Shown here one piece after another: positions 26,230-35,178 of a stretch of 39,696 nt of DNA. Each line of letters opens with the position of its first letter. Position 1 is the first letter of the stretch. Under the pieces are notes generated by a model. The model ran no database searches. It was not told the origin of the DNA and was given only the letters and a program-made list of their open reading frames with translations. The position numbers and the translations under genes were made by a program. This DNA is from Alphaproteobacteria bacterium (GTDB taxonomy: Bacteria > Pseudomonadota > Alphaproteobacteria > JAPULJ01): assembly GCA_027295145.1 (NCBI GenBank), contig JAPULJ010000348.1, forward strand, positions 1-39,696, written 5' to 3'.

Positions 26230-26898
26230 TCAGCTCTCGGCGGGCGGCTCGAGCCGGTAGCCGAGCCCACGGACCGTCTGGATCAGATCGACTTCCAGCT
26301 TCTTGCGCAGGCGCCCGACGAAGACTTCGATGGTGTTCGAATCGCGATCGAAATCCTGATCGTAGATATGCTCGGTCAACTCGGTACGCGAGATCACTTT
26401 GCCCTGATGGTGCATCAGGTAGGCCAGCACCTTAAACTCGTTGGCGGTGAGCTTTACCGGGTTGCCATCGACCGAAGCTCGGCCCGAACGTGTATCGACC
26501 CGCAACGGCCCGCAGATCAGCTCCGGCGAGGCCAGTCCGGCGGCGCGGCGGATTAACGCCCGCAAGCGCGCGATAACTTCTTCCATATGGAACGGCTTGG
26601 TAACGTAGTCATCGGCCCCAGCATCGAAGCCGGCGACCTTTTCGTTCCACTGGTCGCGGGCGGTGAGAATGAGAACCGGCGTATCGCGCCCATCTTCGCG
26701 CCAGCGGCGCAACACGGTGACACCGTCGATCTTAGGCAGGCCGAGATCGAGGACGATGGCATCGTAAGGCTCGGTGTCACCGAGATGGTGCGCTTCCTCG
26801 CCGTCGCTGGCATGATCGATCGTATAGCCGGCATCCGCTAACGCTTTTGTCAGCTGCCTTGCCAGATCGGGATCGTCCTCGGCAATCAGTAGTCTCAT
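26230..26898 (-). CDS. OmpR/PhoP-family response regulator
   Basis: The 222-residue protein has a receiver domain with acidic AEDD at 6-9, phospho-acceptor D51 (IVLDLGLP) and conserved K101 (YVTKPF). A C-terminal winged-helix DNA-binding domain follows (LTANEFKVLAYLMHH, then SNTIEVFVGRLRKKL and TVRGLGYRL). Its ATG overlaps the stop of the PepSY gene by four bases. It should bind direct repeats with 11-base spacing as family members do; such a repeat lies upstream of the operon at 27326-27343. Confidence 0.96.
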   Translation of the reverse strand: MRLLIAEDDPDLARQLTKALADAGYTIDHASDGEEAHHLGDTEPYDAIVLDLGLPKIDGVTVLRRWREDGRDTPVLILTARDQWNEKVAGFDAGADDYVTKPFHMEEVIARLRALIRRAAGLASPELICGPLRVDTRSGRASVDGNPVKLTANEFKVLAYLMHHQGKVISRTELTEHIYDQDFDRDSNTIEVFVGRLRKKLEVDLIQTVRGLGYRLEPPAES

Positions 26899-27302
26899 CT
26901 ACGCCGCCTGCGGTACCAGGGCTTGACATTACGATATTGTTGCGAGCCCCGATACTGGGGCCGCCTATTATATATCCGCCCGGCGCCGCGAACGCCAAGT
27001 ATCTGGCCGGTGCGCGCATTGGCTTTTATCACGGCGACACGGCCCTGATCAGTGAGCATCCTGATCTGATAGATCCACGGCCCTCCGCGGCAACCGCGGA
27101 GCGTGACCCCGACTAGGCGGCCGCGAACCCGCCGGCGCACACGCGCCAGGATCGTGCCGAGGGGCAGGATCAAACCTGACCGCACGGCCTGGCGGGCGCA
27201 TTCGTGGTTGGTCTGTGCCTGGACTGGCTCGGCGGCTCCTGAGAGCAACCCAAGCCCGAGCAACAAAGCCGCCCCGAACCGTATGAGAATAAGGCGTGTC
27301 AT
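26895..27302 (-). CDS. periplasmic PepSY-domain protein
   Basis: The 135-residue protein has a signal peptide (about 1-28, with LIRFGAALLLGLGLLSG, cleaved after VQA) and a single PepSY-like domain. That domain shows the pattern GPWIYQIRMLTDQGRVAVI, then KANARTGQILGV. The tail is rich in arginine and tyrosine. PepSY proteins next to PhoP/PhoQ-type systems often modulate the sensor or respond to cations or antimicrobial peptides; that role is inferred here from the operon. The frame continues upstream, but the ATG at 27302 gives a proper signal peptide and lies directly at the predicted transcription start. Confidence 0.85.
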   Translation of the reverse strand: MTRLILIRFGAALLLGLGLLSGAAEPVQAQTNHECARQAVRSGLILPLGTILARVRRRVRGRLVGVTLRGCRGGPWIYQIRMLTDQGRVAVIKANARTGQILGVRGAGRIYNRRPQYRGSQQYRNVKPWYRRRRR

Positions 27303-27309
27303 GGAGCAG

Positions 27310-27343
27310 GTTATAGTAATTACCCGATGAACCGCGGATGAAC
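27310..27343 (-). promoter_or_regulatory. candidate promoter with 11-base direct repeats for the two-component operon
   Basis: On the minus strand GTTCATC occurs twice (27343-27337 and 27332-27326) with a period of exactly 11 bases, followed 10 bases later by TATAAC (27315-27310) as a -10. No -35 hexamer is present at the right distance; the repeats lie there instead, as in promoters activated by PhoP-type regulators. The start of transcription would fall on or next to the ATG at 27302, giving a leaderless message. The core GTTC-N7-GTTC also fits a LexA site. Confidence 0.55.
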
Positions 27344-27473
27344 GGTTCGGTTGGACGCGGTTCAGGTGTGCCGGGCGGCGTTTTCTGACAGATGGTGCGG
27401 CCGTGACTTGGTTCATGTTCTCACAGACGCCGGGCCTCGGCTTCTGGATTGGTGCATGACCACTCCGGAGCGA

Positions 27474-28586
27474 TCATCCTGCGGAGCAGGCGGAGCCCGT
27501 ATCTTGAAGGATGCGCGCATGGCGCAGGACCTTCTTCATCAGCGACGGCAACGCGTACTCTGAAAGTCGGTCCGGCGGGCACCATAGGCCTTCGCAAGGA
27601 ACGCTCCTCGCAGCGCCTGCATCCCATGCAAGAACCGAAAGTTCTAGATGGAAATGGGTGAAGGTGTGGCGAACACCGCCAGGCAGTTCCCGCCATGCAG
27701 CCTCCACCGGCGCGAAGCGGACCGCCTCGCCGATCGGCCAGGGCTCGGCCCGCCATTCGGTTGAAGGAAGCTCCATCATGCCACCAAGAAGCCCGCGCTC
27801 GGCCCGCCGGCGCAGCAGCACCGCGCCTTTCGCATCGGTGGCCAGGAACACCACGCCGCGCCGTATCGGCCGCGCGGCTTTCGGCGTTCGCCGGGGCAGC
27901 TCAGCTTCGATCCCGCGCGCCCGCGCAAGGCATCCAGCGGACCACGGGCAGACCTCGCAGCTTGGCCGTCGGGGCGTGCAGACCGTAGCTCCAAGATCCA
28001 TCACCGCCTGGGCGTAGTCCCCTGGCCGCGCTGCTGGGGTCAGGCGGTCAGCGTATTTCCGCAAACTCGGCTTGGCCCCGGGCAGCGGCTCCTCGATGGC
28101 ATTGAGGCGGGCCATTACCCGCTCGACATTGCCGTCGACCACCACCGCTCGACGACCAAAAGCGATTGCCGAAATCGCCGCAGAAGTGTAGGCGCCGATC
28201 CCGGGCAAGGCCCGCAACTCTGCCTCGTCGGCGGGAAAGACGCCGGCATATTTGTCCGTCACCAACCGCGCACAACGGTGCAGGTTGCGGGCGCGGGCGT
28301 AGTAGCCGAGCCCTTGCCAGGCGTGCAGCACATCGTCGAGGGGCGCGGCGGCGAGCGATCCGACATCCGGCCAGCGCGCGACAAACGCCTCGAAGTAGGG
28401 CGTCACAGCGGCAACGCTCGTCTGCTGCAGCATGATCTCGCTGAGCCACACAATGTAGGGGTTGGGGATCCGCCCAGGTGCGGCCCGCCACGCAAGCACC
28501 CTGCGGTGCCGGTCGTACCATGCGAGCAGGGCCCGCGGTGCGTCGTCGAATTTATCAGGAATTGTTCTTTGTGGCGCTGGCGGCAT
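27474..28586 (-). CDS. mutY: A/G-specific adenine glycosylase
   Basis: MutY removes adenine mispaired with 8-oxoguanine. The 370-residue protein has catalytic E50 (LSEIMLQQT) and a helix-hairpin-helix LPGIGAYTSAAI. Catalytic D151 lies in VVVDGNVERV. The 4Fe-4S loop has cysteines at about 203, 210, 213 and 219 (C-X6-C-X2-C-X5-C). A C-terminal Nudix-like domain (VFLATDAKGAVLLRRR) recognises the oxidised guanine. The first codon of the frame is GTG at 28589, immediately followed by the ATG used here. It is divergent from dciA across 97 bases. Confidence 0.97.
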   Translation of the reverse strand: MPPAPQRTIPDKFDDAPRALLAWYDRHRRVLAWRAAPGRIPNPYIVWLSEIMLQQTSVAAVTPYFEAFVARWPDVGSLAAAPLDDVLHAWQGLGYYARARNLHRCARLVTDKYAGVFPADEAELRALPGIGAYTSAAISAIAFGRRAVVVDGNVERVMARLNAIEEPLPGAKPSLRKYADRLTPAARPGDYAQAVMDLGATVCTPRRPSCEVCPWSAGCLARARGIEAELPRRTPKAARPIRRGVVFLATDAKGAVLLRRRAERGLLGGMMELPSTEWRAEPWPIGEAVRFAPVEAAWRELPGGVRHTFTHFHLELSVLAWDAGAARSVPCEGLWCPPDRLSEYALPSLMKKVLRHARILQDTGSACSAG

Positions 28587-28683
28587 CACACTTTGGCCAT
28601 TATGCTTGGTCGGAATACCGAGCGGATGATTCTAGCGCTAAGACGCCCGCTTTCGCCACCTCGAAGGGTCAAATAATACCATC

Positions 28684-29208
28684 ATGACCGCTCGCTCCAA
28701 ACCCGCCTCCAAGGAAGCCCAGTCCAAGCGATCGGCGCCGGGTCTGCGCTCGATCGCCGCGCCGGTATCGAAGGTGGCGCGCCCCATGCTCAAGCGCCGC
28801 GGCTTGGCGGGTGGGCGCATCGTCGCCGAATGGCCGCAAATCGTCGGCGTTGCGCTTGCCAAATGCAGCTGCCCCGAGAAGCTGAGCCCGGCCAGGGGCG
28901 AGAATGACGGAGTCTTGAGAATCCGCGTCGACGGGCCGCTGGCCATCGAGCTGCAGCACCTCGAACCGCAAATCATCGAGCGGATCAACGGTTATTTCGG
29001 CTACCGGGCGGTCGGTCGGCTGGCGATGGTGCGCGGGCCGCTCCCCAAACCGCCCCCACCCAGACCGCGTCGAAAACGCGCGCCCAACCCCGCGGCGGCG
29101 CGGGAAGCCGCCCAGCATTTTGACCAAATCGGCGACGATGAGCTCAAAGCAGCCCTCGAATCCCTTGGCCGGGCGGTGCTCGGAGAAGCCGGAGCCGAAG
29201 GCGGTTGA
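28684..29208 (+). CDS. dciA: DciA-family (DUF721) replication protein
   Basis: DciA is the ancestral bacterial loader of the replicative helicase DnaB. The 174-residue protein contains the DUF721 domain at about 30-120: MLKRRGLAGGRIVAEWPQIVG, then LRIRVDGPLAIELQHLEPQI and INGYFGYRAVGRL. A proline/arginine-rich linker and a short helical C-terminus follow. It forms the first gene of a dciA / dsbA / smc series, an order familiar in alphaproteobacteria. No strong Shine-Dalgarno sequence precedes the ATG. Confidence 0.88.
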   Translation: MTARSKPASKEAQSKRSAPGLRSIAAPVSKVARPMLKRRGLAGGRIVAEWPQIVGVALAKCSCPEKLSPARGENDGVLRIRVDGPLAIELQHLEPQIIERINGYFGYRAVGRLAMVRGPLPKPPPPRPRRKRAPNPAAAREAAQHFDQIGDDELKAALESLGRAVLGEAGAEGG

Positions 29209-29310
29209 ACGGCGCAAGAAAACCTCCCAAGTGACCGGAAAGAGGCCTTTCCCCAGCTTGTGGAGTTCGAACCCAACCCCTATACTGACCCTACATCTTG
29301 TGGCAAGGAG

Positions 29311-29970
29311 ATGAAATTGCGCAAAGTTTTGATGAAATTGCTGATTTTTACCCTTCCCCTGCTTGCCTTGGCAGGTCTACCGGGAAACGCAGCCGAAAAG
29401 GAACAGCCCAGGCAAGCAAGCGAACAAATGGCCGGCCGGGTCACCCTTAAGGAGGCCCTGGCTGACAAGGTGCTGGGCAAGAAGGATGCGCCGATCACAA
29501 TCTTGGCCTTCGAATCATTGACTTGCCCCCATTGCGCCACCTTCCACCGCAACACCCTGCCACAGCTGAAGAAGGAATACATCGATACCGGCAAGGCCAA
29601 GTTGGTGTTCATCGACTATCCCCTCGACGGCCGTGCCATGCTGGCGGCGATGCTGGCACGATGCTCCGGTGAAGAGCGCTACTTCGCGATCATCGAAATG
29701 CTGTTCAACAGCCAACAGACCTGGGGACGGGTCAAGGACGTTATGGGCGAGCTAGGCCGCATTGGGCGGTTCGGCGGCATGACCGCAGACGAGTTCAAGT
29801 CCTGCATGGCCAACAAAGCGCTGTTCGACGGGATCAAAAAGCGCCAGTTCGCGGCCGACAAGGAGCACAGCATTCGCTCGACGCCGACATTCGTCATCAA
29901 TGGCCAGAAGTTGCTCGGTGCGCAGCCCTTCGCCGAATTCGACAAGCTGATGAAGCCGATGGTCAAGTAG
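29311..29970 (+). CDS. DsbA-family thiol:disulfide oxidoreductase
   Basis: This periplasmic thioredoxin-fold protein of about 219 residues has a signal peptide (about 1-27). The redox motif CPHC lies at about 72-75 (SLTCPHCATFH), a helical insertion follows, and the cis-proline loop reads RSTPTFVING. It resembles the DsbA/BdbD-like proteins encoded before smc in alphaproteobacteria. The start is uncertain: AAGGAG (29305-29310) abuts the ATG at 29311 with no spacing, whereas a TTG at 29317 would have an ideal six-base gap. The longer frame from 29260 adds a non-signal extension and is unlikely. Confidence 0.9.
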   Translation: MKLRKVLMKLLIFTLPLLALAGLPGNAAEKEQPRQASEQMAGRVTLKEALADKVLGKKDAPITILAFESLTCPHCATFHRNTLPQLKKEYIDTGKAKLVFIDYPLDGRAMLAAMLARCSGEERYFAIIEMLFNSQQTWGRVKDVMGELGRIGRFGGMTADEFKSCMANKALFDGIKKRQFAADKEHSIRSTPTFVINGQKLLGAQPFAEFDKLMKPMVK

Positions 29971-30033
29971 TCCCGAAATGCCGGGCAATCTCGATCGCCA
30001 GAATTCCGTTCGCCAGGAGGTCAGCTTCTAGCT

Positions 30034-33000
30034 TTGGTCCAGTTCACCAAATTCCGCATCACCGGCTTCAAGTCGTTCGTTGACGCGACAGAGTTGCCCA
30101 TCGAGCCCGGGTTGACAGGCGTCGTAGGTCCCAACGGCTGCGGTAAGTCCAACCTGCTTGAAGCGCTGCGCTGGGCCATGGGCGAGGGTTCCGCCAAAGC
30201 CATGCGCGGCAGCGAAATGGACGACGTGATCTTCAACGGCACCACCGAGCGCACCGCGCGCAACATCGCCGAAGTGGTCATCTCGCTCGACAATTCGGAG
30301 CGCTCGGCGCCGGCCAAATACAACGACGCTGTCGAAATCGAGATCACCAGGCGGATCGAGCGCGGCGAGGGATCGAACTACCGGATCAACGGCGTCGATG
30401 CCCGTGCCCGCGACGTCCAGCTGCTGTTTGCCGATCTCTCGACCGGCGCGCGCTCGACAGCGATTGTCAGCCAGGGCCGTGTCGGCGCCTTGATCAACGC
30501 CAAACCGGCCCAGCGCCGTCTGTTGCTCGAAGAGGCTGCCGGGATCACCGGCCTCTATTCGCGCCGCCACGAGGCAGAGCTGCGCCTGCGCGGGGCGGAG
30601 AACAACCTGGCCCGGCTCGACGATGTCATCATCGCCCTCGAAGGGCAGATGCAGGGCCTCAAGCGCCAGGCCCGCCAGGCCAAGCGCTACCGCAACATCG
30701 GCGGGCAGATCCGCAGCACCGAGGCGGTCTTGCTGCACCTGCGTTGGCGGTCGGCGACAACCGAACTGGACGCCGCTCAAGGCGGGCTGGCCCGCACCGA
30801 AACCGAGGTTGCCGACTTCGCCGGACAAGTATCTTCAGGAACCGCGAAGCAGGCCCAGGCCGCCGAAGCGCTGCCCGAATTGCGCCAACTCGAAGCCGCC
30901 GCCGCGGCCCAGTTGCAACGCTTGACCCTGGCCCGCGAAGCGCTCGATGCCGAGGAGGCGCAGATCGCCGAGGCAAGGGCCGAATATCAGACCCGCCTCG
31001 AGCAGACCGAGCGCGACATCGCCCGTGAGCGCACGCTCATCGATGAAGCGCGCGCGGCGATCGTGCGGCTCGATGAGGAAGCCGCCGTGCACGCGGCATC
31101 GGACGAGGTGGCTGGCGACGAGGATGATGGCGCCGTCTCGGACGAAGCGTTGGCCGAAACCGAATCAGCGCTGGTATCGCTGGAAGGCGAGTTCACCCGG
31201 ATTACTGAGACTGCGGCCGAGGCCGAAGTCTTGCGCGCCGGCGCCAGCGAGCGTCTCGAGTCCTTATGCGCCCGCCGCTCCCGGCTCGAGGATCGCGCGC
31301 AGGCAATCGAAGAGGAGCGCGGCCAGCTCACCGCTTCGGCCAATGCCGCGCCGCTCGACAGTACTGGAGAAACCGCCGCCGCTGAGGCCCGCCTCGACGA
31401 AGCGCGCCAACGCTCGGAAGCCATCGAGGCCACCGCAGCAACGGCGCGCGCCAAGGATACGCAAGCGCGGACCACGTTGATGAGAGCCGAGGAAACGCTT
31501 GCCGCCCTGCGCGCCGAGGAACGAGGGCTCATCGCCCTGACTTCAAATGATGAAGAGATCGCCGACCCAATCCTCGGTCATGTCAGCGTTTCAAAGGGCT
31601 ACGAAGCGGCATTGGGTGCAGCGCTGGGAGAGGATCTGCGGGCTTCTGGCGACGACAGCGCACCGCTGCATTGGCGCGAATTGGCGAGCGATGGCGCGGC
31701 CCCCAAACTCCCCGGTGGATGCACGCCCCTGGCGGAATTCGTCGATGCCCCCAATGTGCTGGGCCGCCGACTTGCCCAGATTGGCGTTGTCGAGAATTCC
31801 GGAGCGGGGCCGGACCTCGCCCGCCAGTTGGTCCAGGGCCAGCGCCTGGTCAGCAAGGACGGGGCCTTATGGCGCTGGGACGGTTTTACTGCGGCTCCGG
31901 GCGCGGCCAACCCGGCCGAGGGGCAATTGCGTCAGCGTGGCCGGCTGGCCGAAATTACCGGCGAGCGTGCCACTGCCGAGGCCAATGCCGCGGCTTGCCG
32001 TCAGGCTGCCGAGGCATCGGAGCGCGAATTCAAAGGCACCGCCCAAGCAGAGAATGAAGCCCGCGAGGCCCTGCGCTCAGCAATGGCTGTACTGGGTGAG
32101 GCCCGCGCGGCCCAGGCTGGGGCGGCCAAGCTGGCTGCCGAACGTGCGACCCGATTGACCGCCCTGGACGAAGCAAGAGAGGGGTTGGCTGGCGACCTTG
32201 CCGAGCTTAGCGAGGAATTGGAAGGCGCCGAGGCAGCGTTGGCGCGGGCACCGGACAGCGCTCCCGCGCGCACCGAGCGCGAACGACAACGCGTGTTGGT
32301 CGAGGATCACCGCGCGAAGCTCCTCGGCCTGCGGCAGACCCGCGACCGGCTTAAAGGCGAGGCTGATGCGTTACGCAAGCGCATTACCGGCATGGCGGAG
32401 GAACGCACGGGCTGGCAGGCGCGCATCACCAACGGCGAAACCCAAATCGGCCAGCTCGAGGATCGGCGCGCCGACGCTTCGAGCACGCTCGAACGCCTGC
32501 AGACCCAGCCGGCCGAGATCGAGGCAAAACGCGTCGGGCTGATCGACGGTCTCGAAGCGGCGGAGGAAAAGCGCAACCTTGCCGCCACCCACCTCGGCGA
32601 GGCTGAAGCGGCGCTATCGGAGATCGACAAATCCCTGAAGGTGGCCGAGGGCGCCTTGGCCGACGCCCGCGAGGAACGCGGCCGCGCCCAGGGCGCCGTC
32701 GCCCAGGGTGAACAAGCGTTGGCGGCGGTCACCGAACGTATCACCGAGCGGCTGGCCTGCCGGCCCGAAGACGCCCTCGCAGCTGGCGAAGTGAAAGATG
32801 AGGAAAACCTGCCGGCCCTGGATGACATCGAACGAAAACTCGAACGGTTGATCCGCGAGCGCGACAATATGGGGCCGGTCAATTTGCGCGCCGAGCAGGA
32901 ATCCGAAGAGCTGGAGCAGCAGATCGACGTGATGCAAACCGAGCGCGAGGATTTGACCGGCGCCATCGCGCGCTTCCGCAAAGCCATCACCGGCCTCAAC

Positions 33001-33495
33001 CGCGAAGGGCGGACAAGGCTCCTTGCCTCGTTCGAGAAGGTCGACGCCCATTTCCGCGAATTGTTCGAGCGGCTGTTCGGCGGTGGCCGCGCCCACCTCA
33101 AGCTTGTCGAATCCGACGATCCTCTGGAAGCCGGTCTCGAGATCATGGCCCAACCGCCGGGCAAGCGGCTCCAGGTCATGTCATTGCTGTCGGGCGGCGA
33201 GCAGGCCCTGACCGCGCTGGCGCTGCTGTTCGCCGTGTTCATGACCAACCCCGCCCCGATCTGCGTCCTCGACGAGGTCGACGCCCCCCTCGACGACGCC
33301 AATGTCGACCGCTTTTGCAACCTGCTCGACGACATCACACAGCGGACCGGCACCCGGTTCCTGCTGATCACCCACCACCGCATGACGATGGCCCGTATGG
33401 ACCGGCTGTTCGGCATCACCATGGCCGAGCGCGGCGTCTCGCAACTGGTCTCGGTCGATCTCCGCGAGGCACAGCGCCTGCGCGCTATCGCCTGA
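30034..33495 (+). CDS. smc: chromosome segregation ATPase SMC
   Basis: SMC dimers organise and segregate the chromosome together with ScpA/ScpB. The 1153-residue protein has the N-terminal Walker A GPNGCGKSN at about 32-40, followed by a long coiled coil (about 170-500). A hinge (about 500-640) carries SKGYEAALGAALGEDL. A second coiled coil follows, then the C-terminal head with the signature LLSGGEQALTALALLF and Walker B CVLDEVDAPLDDAN. The length is normal. It starts at TTG, with AGGAGG 13 bases upstream; the resulting N-terminus MVQFTKFRITGFKSFVD matches the family exactly. No scpA or scpB is nearby. Confidence 0.97.
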   Translation: MVQFTKFRITGFKSFVDATELPIEPGLTGVVGPNGCGKSNLLEALRWAMGEGSAKAMRGSEMDDVIFNGTTERTARNIAEVVISLDNSERSAPAKYNDAVEIEITRRIERGEGSNYRINGVDARARDVQLLFADLSTGARSTAIVSQGRVGALINAKPAQRRLLLEEAAGITGLYSRRHEAELRLRGAENNLARLDDVIIALEGQMQGLKRQARQAKRYRNIGGQIRSTEAVLLHLRWRSATTELDAAQGGLARTETEVADFAGQVSSGTAKQAQAAEALPELRQLEAAAAAQLQRLTLAREALDAEEAQIAEARAEYQTRLEQTERDIARERTLIDEARAAIVRLDEEAAVHAASDEVAGDEDDGAVSDEALAETESALVSLEGEFTRITETAAEAEVLRAGASERLESLCARRSRLEDRAQAIEEERGQLTASANAAPLDSTGETAAAEARLDEARQRSEAIEATAATARAKDTQARTTLMRAEETLAALRAEERGLIALTSNDEEIADPILGHVSVSKGYEAALGAALGEDLRASGDDSAPLHWRELASDGAAPKLPGGCTPLAEFVDAPNVLGRRLAQIGVVENSGAGPDLARQLVQGQRLVSKDGALWRWDGFTAAPGAANPAEGQLRQRGRLAEITGERATAEANAAACRQAAEASEREFKGTAQAENEAREALRSAMAVLGEARAAQAGAAKLAAERATRLTALDEAREGLAGDLAELSEELEGAEAALARAPDSAPARTERERQRVLVEDHRAKLLGLRQTRDRLKGEADALRKRITGMAEERTGWQARITNGETQIGQLEDRRADASSTLERLQTQPAEIEAKRVGLIDGLEAAEEKRNLAATHLGEAEAALSEIDKSLKVAEGALADAREERGRAQGAVAQGEQALAAVTERITERLACRPEDALAAGEVKDEENLPALDDIERKLERLIRERDNMGPVNLRAEQESEELEQQIDVMQTEREDLTGAIARFRKAITGLNREGRTRLLASFEKVDAHFRELFERLFGGGRAHLKLVESDDPLEAGLEIMAQPPGKRLQVMSLLSGGEQALTALALLFAVFMTNPAPICVLDEVDAPLDDANVDRFCNLLDDITQRTGTRFLLITHHRMTMARMDRLFGITMAERGVSQLVSVDLREAQRLRAIA

Positions 33496-33550
33496 TCGAC
33501 CACTAAATATTTCATTGTAAATTCAATTGCTTAATGGGCATTTGGCGTCC

Positions 33551-33579
33551 TTGACACACCCCAGGCGAGGCAATATGGT
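33551..33579 (+). promoter_or_regulatory. sigma70-like promoter of the F0 operon
   Basis: TTGACA (33551-33556) is followed after exactly 17 bases by TATGGT (33574-33579). Transcription would start near 33586, upstream of atpI. This is the best-matching promoter in the smc-atpI gap of 143 bases. Confidence 0.65.
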
Positions 33580-33638
33580 TCGCGCGGCCTTGGATGGGGA
33601 AACCTCGAACGGGGCCAGAGCACTTGGCGCGCCAAAAA

Positions 33639-34013
33639 ATGTCCGAGAAAAAGCCGCCGCCGGCGTTACGGGACCTCGACAACAAATTGCGCGAGGCCCG
33701 GGCACGGCGCGAATCGAAGGACAGGGGATCCGGCGCGCGGACGGGGGGAATGGCCGGTCTCGGCCTCGCCATCCGACTGGGGCTCGATTTTATAGCTGGC
33801 GTGGTTGTCGGGGTCGGTATCGGGCTTCTGCTCGATTGGTGGTGGGGAAGCAAACCCTTGATGATGGTGTTGTTTTTTGTGATCGGCGCGGCCGCCGGCA
33901 CAGCCAACGTGATCCGCACGGCCAGCGGGTACGGCGGCGCGGTCGGATTTCACCCCGCAAGCGGGGATAAGGGCACGGCCAATAAGGCACGCGACAAACC
34001 GGGCAAGAAATGA
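33639..34013 (+). CDS. atpI: ATP synthase accessory protein AtpI
   Basis: AtpI-type proteins assist assembly of the c-ring and are encoded first in many atp operons. The 124-residue protein has a charged N-terminus (PPALRDLDNKLREARARR) and two transmembrane helices (GLDFIAGVVVGVGIGLLLDW and a second with VLFFVIGAAAGTANV), then a basic tail. The ATG at 33639 gives the usual MSEKKPPP start. A perfect palindrome TTGGCGCGCCAA (33624-33635) lies three bases before it and no Shine-Dalgarno sequence is visible. An ATG at 33594 is an alternative start. Confidence 0.88.
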   Translation: MSEKKPPPALRDLDNKLREARARRESKDRGSGARTGGMAGLGLAIRLGLDFIAGVVVGVGIGLLLDWWWGSKPLMMVLFFVIGAAAGTANVIRTASGYGGAVGFHPASGDKGTANKARDKPGKK

Positions 34014-34060
34014 TGATGGACCAAGCGTAGATGGACTGGGCGTAGATGGACTGGGCGTAG
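34010..34060 (+). other. chain of three minicistrons between atpI and atpB
   Basis: A 15-base unit (GATGGACTGGGCGTA, first copy with three changes) is repeated three times at 34015-34059. Each copy contains an ATG, three codons and a TAG, giving MMMDQA, MDWA and MDWA peptides in one frame. The first ATG overlaps the atpI stop (ATGA), each stop directly abuts the next ATG, and the last stop is five bases before the atpB ATG. Whether they are translated is unknown. Confidence 0.6.
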
Positions 34061-34065
34061 AAGGC

Positions 34066-34821
34066 ATGGCGGCAAAAGGCGAAGGTTTCGACCCCTTACA
34101 CCAGTTCGTGATCGAAACGTTGGTGCCGATCAAGATCGGCGGCATCGATATCTCGTTCACCAACTCCTCGCTGTTCATGACCCTGGCGCTGGTGCTTGGC
34201 TCGTGCCTTCTGGTCTTTGGCATGGGGCGGGGCAACGTTGTGCCGGGGCGCTGGCAGTCGATCGCCGAGCTGTCCTACGAGTTTGTCGCCGGCTTGATCC
34301 GCGACACTATCGGCGCTGAGGGCAAGCGGTATTTCCCTATCGTCTTCACCCTGTTCATGTTCATTCTGTTCGGCAATCTGTTGGGCATGGTGCCCTACGC
34401 CTTCACCTTCACCAGCCACATCATCGTCACCTTCGCGTTGGCATTCGCGGTTTTCATCGGCGTGACCATTTTGGGTTTTGCCAAGCACGGGATTCGCTTC
34501 TTCAGTTTCTTCGTGCCGCCCGGGGTGCCGATCGCCATGTGGCCGCTGTTGATTCCGATCGAGATCATCTCCTACCTCTCGCGCCCGATCAGCCTTTCGG
34601 TGCGCCTATTCGCCAATATGCTAGCCGGCCATACCTTGCTGAAGGTGATCGGCAGCTTCGTCTTCGGCCTCGGCGCACTGACCTTCGGCATCGGCGGCGC
34701 TCTGCCGGTGGCGCTGATCTCGGCGCTGACCGGCCTCGAAATCGTCATCGCATTTTTGCAGGCTTACGTCTTCGCCATCCTCACCTGCCTCTACATCAAC
34801 GACGCGCTGCACATGCATTAG
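34066..34821 (+). CDS. atpB: ATP synthase F0 subunit a
   Basis: Subunit a forms the proton half-channels beside the c-ring in the inner membrane. The 251-residue protein has five or six hydrophobic helices. The essential arginine is at about R180 in LSVRLFANMLAGHTL, and LPVALISALTGLEIVIAFLQ follows near the C-terminus. The Shine-Dalgarno sequence is poor (AGAAGGC directly before ATG), so translation may depend on the minicistrons immediately upstream. Confidence 0.97.
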   Translation: MAAKGEGFDPLHQFVIETLVPIKIGGIDISFTNSSLFMTLALVLGSCLLVFGMGRGNVVPGRWQSIAELSYEFVAGLIRDTIGAEGKRYFPIVFTLFMFILFGNLLGMVPYAFTFTSHIIVTFALAFAVFIGVTILGFAKHGIRFFSFFVPPGVPIAMWPLLIPIEIISYLSRPISLSVRLFANMLAGHTLLKVIGSFVFGLGALTFGIGGALPVALISALTGLEIVIAFLQAYVFAILTCLYINDALHMH

Positions 34822-34883
34822 GATTGCGGCGCACCCGGCAAACCAACGATCGAACGAACGACAACGAAGGAAAGAGAACAGCA

Positions 34884-35111
34884 ATGGAAGAAGCAGCAGC
34901 CAAATTCCTCGGCGCCGGTATCGCCGTCCTCGGCGTGATCGGTTCCGGCATCGGCATCGGCAGCATATTCGCCGCCTTCATTCAGGCGGTCGGCCGCAAC
35001 CCGGCGGCGCGCAACGAAGTCTTCACCATGACCATGCTGGGTTTCGCGCTGGTCGAGGCGCTGGCCCTGTTCGCGCTGATCGTGGCGCTGTTGTTGCTGT
35101 TCGCGCTCTGA
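34884..35111 (+). CDS. atpE: ATP synthase F0 subunit c
   Basis: Subunit c forms the rotating proton-carrying ring. The 75-residue protein is a helical hairpin. The glycine-rich first helix has GVIGSGIGIGSIFAA. The polar loop is GRNPAARNE. The second helix carries the proton-binding glutamate at about E58 (MLGFALVEALALFAL). The ATG at 34884 follows GAAGGAAAGAGAA; longer upstream reading of this frame overlaps atpB and is a shadow. Confidence 0.97.
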   Translation: MEEAAAKFLGAGIAVLGVIGSGIGIGSIFAAFIQAVGRNPAARNEVFTMTMLGFALVEALALFALIVALLLLFAL

Positions 35112-35178
35112 TTTGGGGGGTGGGCCGCCATATACGTTTGAGCCGGACCCACCCGCCGTTTCAAGCAGGAAGCAAACA

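Noticed and set aside
33666-34235. Minus-strand frame with Ser-Pro-Thr repeats
   Set aside because: The protein repeats are the reverse reading of the 15-base tandem minicistrons and the frame is antisense to atpI and atpB.
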